From Paenibacillus silvestris (lineage in GTDB: Bacteria; Bacillota; Bacilli; Paenibacillales; NBRC-103111): DNA of 64,000 nt. This document shows, piece by piece, positions 63,501-64,000 of this stretch (its first letter is position 1; every line of letters starts with the position of its first letter). The notes under the pieces were generated by a model. It searched no databases and had not been told where the DNA came from. It saw nothing but the letters and a program-made list of their open reading frames with translations. The DNA lies in assembly GCF_009882985.1 (NCBI RefSeq), contig NZ_WTUZ01000039.1, positions 124,001 to 188,000 of the forward strand, read 5' to 3'. The translations under genes and the position numbers were made by a program.

Positions 63501-64000
63501 GCAGATTCAGATCAACCGGGATTCAAACATACGATCATTCAGCCGACAGTGGGTGGAGAATTTCAATATGTGAAGGCGGAATATGATTCAATCTACGGAA
63601 AAATTGCTAGCAAGTGGCAGGTAGATGGGAACAAATTCAGCTTGGAAACGACGATTCCCGCGAATACGACTGCGACTGTCTACGTACCAACAGATGATCA
63701 GCATACTGTTAAAGAAGGCGGGAAAAGTATTGACGAAGTCGAAGGAGTACGTTTCGTGAAGATGGATGGAGATAAAGCCGTCTATGAAGTGGGATCTGGG
63801 AGCTATTCGTTCACGTCTCTTTTGACGATTGAAGGAAGCCCACTTAGTTCTGTCAGCTTAACTAGCGACCAAACGAAAATGATTGTCGGCGATACAACTC
63901 AACTGAAGGTAACCGCGAAAAAAGAAAATGGCGTAACGGTAGATCTAGCCAAAGCTCAGTCCGTATTTAAAAGCAGTGATGTCAATGTGGCAACTGTAGA
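60522..64000 (+). CDS. Secreted GH78 alpha-L-rhamnosidase, C-terminal end beyond window
   Basis: The frame is open from the ATG at 60522 (GGAGG at 60508-60512) to the right edge, giving 1,159 residues without a stop. Order: basic signal peptide (about 1-37, cleavage near TFASES), N-terminal Fn3-like domain (about 52-165, PLGLDTLKPRLSWQMG), an inserted beta-sandwich domain of laminin-G type (about 180-345), rhamnosidase N-terminal domain (LYELSMNGHRVGVDHLSPGWT), beta-sandwich (LGQNMVGWARLQVNG), the (alpha/alpha)6 catalytic domain with Glu693 in CPQRDERMGWTGD and Glu954 in TTIWERWNS, C-terminal sandwich, and the start of a Big-type module (SVSLTSDQTKMIVGDTTQL). It should remove terminal rhamnose from plant or microbial glycans outside the cell. 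Confidence 0.93.
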   Translation, partial: MASQRTKQNKFKKRALSSLLIFSMLPTMLVPATTFASESEAPSTANVADTTFRVKNLKTEQAVNPLGLDTLKPRLSWQMGSDARSQKQTAYQVLVASTPELLSQDQGDVWDSGKLLSDQSANVAYAGEELQTSHRYYWKVRIWDKDDQMSDWSVQAWWEMGLLKPSDWQASWITVPNEQIPNNRKYSIDLDFTILEAAAGFVFGSQDSSHFYMWQINVKDKPYAQFRPHKWNPNPSVIKEKNISSIIPDAAKLNTAHHMKIDVNGDQISTYVDQQLIDTLQDSSFSLGKIGFRQHKDNLTNERASFDNIKIKDENGNSLFTEDFSNPDENAFGAGKIENGQLVLGELASDLVIKQSERHVPQLRKAFTITKPVKKATVYATALGLYELSMNGHRVGVDHLSPGWTDYNQFVQYQSYDVTGMLESGNNALGALLGDGWYSGHVAMAGEHVYGQKPEMLLQMNVEYQDGTKDQIVSDASWKISTAGPIVTSDLLMGETYDARNELQAWDKPGYNDTDWIAAGTVNDFKGKLIAQVGPTVQAAEELKPKVITVPTPGTYILDLGQNMVGWARLQVNGPAGSKVKMRFGEMLNDDGTLYTANLRTAKQTDEYTLKGGGNEVYEPHFTFHGFRYVELTGYPGVPTLDSITGVVVHSNTEPTGTFESSNSMVNQLYSNIVWGQKGNFLSVPTDCPQRDERMGWTGDAQIFARTASYNMNTMTFFEKYMRDMMSGQGSDGAYPDVAPYLSIVGRGNNAWGDAGVIVPWTVYLMNNDKRVIEDNYASMVKWIDYLKTNSSGLIRPEGGFGDWLNVDDNTPTDVVNTAYFAYSTMLMSKMAKVIGNNADAQKYETLFNDIRTAFNQRFVDKDGHIKGETQTGYVLALQMNLLPEDKQPLAAKYLVDKIKGRDWHLSTGFLGVGYLLPVLTKAGYSEVAYHLLTNDTYPSWGYSIKNGATTIWERWNSYTKEGGFGDVGMNSFNHYSLGSVGEWMYRFAAGIEADSDQPGFKHTIIQPTVGGEFQYVKAEYDSIYGKIASKWQVDGNKFSLETTIPANTTATVYVPTDDQHTVKEGGKSIDEVEGVRFVKMDGDKAVYEVGSGSYSFTSLLTIEGSPLSSVSLTSDQTKMIVGDTTQLKVTAKKENGVTVDLAKAQSVFKSSDVNVATV

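Overview
The window looks like a chromosome segment of a spore-forming Firmicute, most probably Paenibacillaceae (Paenibacillus or a close relative). The evidence is: two complete GerA-type spore germinant receptor operons, two tiny YjcZ-like sporulation peptides, many YesM/YesN-type two-component systems beside sugar ABC transporters, strong AGGAGG ribosome binding sites, and large modular secreted glycosidases carrying Big, cohesin and dockerin modules. No rRNA, tRNA, insertion sequence, prophage or CRISPR array was seen.

Layout. 0-3 kb: end of a HupE/UreJ-like membrane protein, a YibE/F-like membrane protein, and an aldo/keto reductase preceded by three 19-bp palindromic repeats. 2.9-7.0 kb (minus strand): germinant receptor operon 1 in the order A-C-D-B. 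7.1-12.1 kb: YdeI-like and DoxX-like genes sharing an operator-rich divergent region, two YjcZ-like peptides, a PAS hybrid histidine kinase, and a two-gene membrane-protein unit whose larger member is an internal duplication. 12.2-20.6 kb: YesM/YesN pair, a CUT1-type sugar importer (binding protein plus two permeases, no ATPase) and a Cys-type sulfatase; together they read as a uptake and desulfation locus for a sulfated glycan. 20.7-24.4 kb (minus): germinant receptor operon 2 (A-C-B). 24.4-36.1 kb: single genes and small units (LysR regulator, secreted alpha/beta hydrolase, heme O synthase, DUF421 protein, SDR, GNAT, HAD, six-hairpin glycosidase-like protein with MFS carrier, aldo/keto reductase, NIPSNAP protein). 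36.2-36.7 kb: a non-coding block with two four-unit repeat arrays and a heptamer tract. 36.9-38.3 kb: class III PLP enzyme resembling PbfA.

38.4-50.1 kb: a binding protein + YesN + YesM sensory unit, an RbsBAC-type importer and a 1,113-residue GH32 fructan hydrolase; this reads as a fructan/fructose utilisation locus with a probable three-component sensor. 50.3-64 kb: YesM/YesN pair, a RhaS/T/P/Q-type importer, a second YesM kinase closely related to the first but with no regulator of its own, and a GH78 alpha-L-rhamnosidase that runs off the right edge; this reads as a rhamnoside utilisation locus.

Common logic: three glycan loci are each built from a YesM/YesN sensor pair, a lipoprotein-dependent ABC importer and a polysaccharide-attacking enzyme. 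In all three importers a hairpin without a U tract lies between the binding-protein gene and the first transporter gene, a likely device for making more binding protein than transporter. The most unusual material is the pair of non-coding repeat arrays at 36.2-36.7 kb, the lone sensory binding protein, and the duplicated kinase flanking the rhamnose importer.
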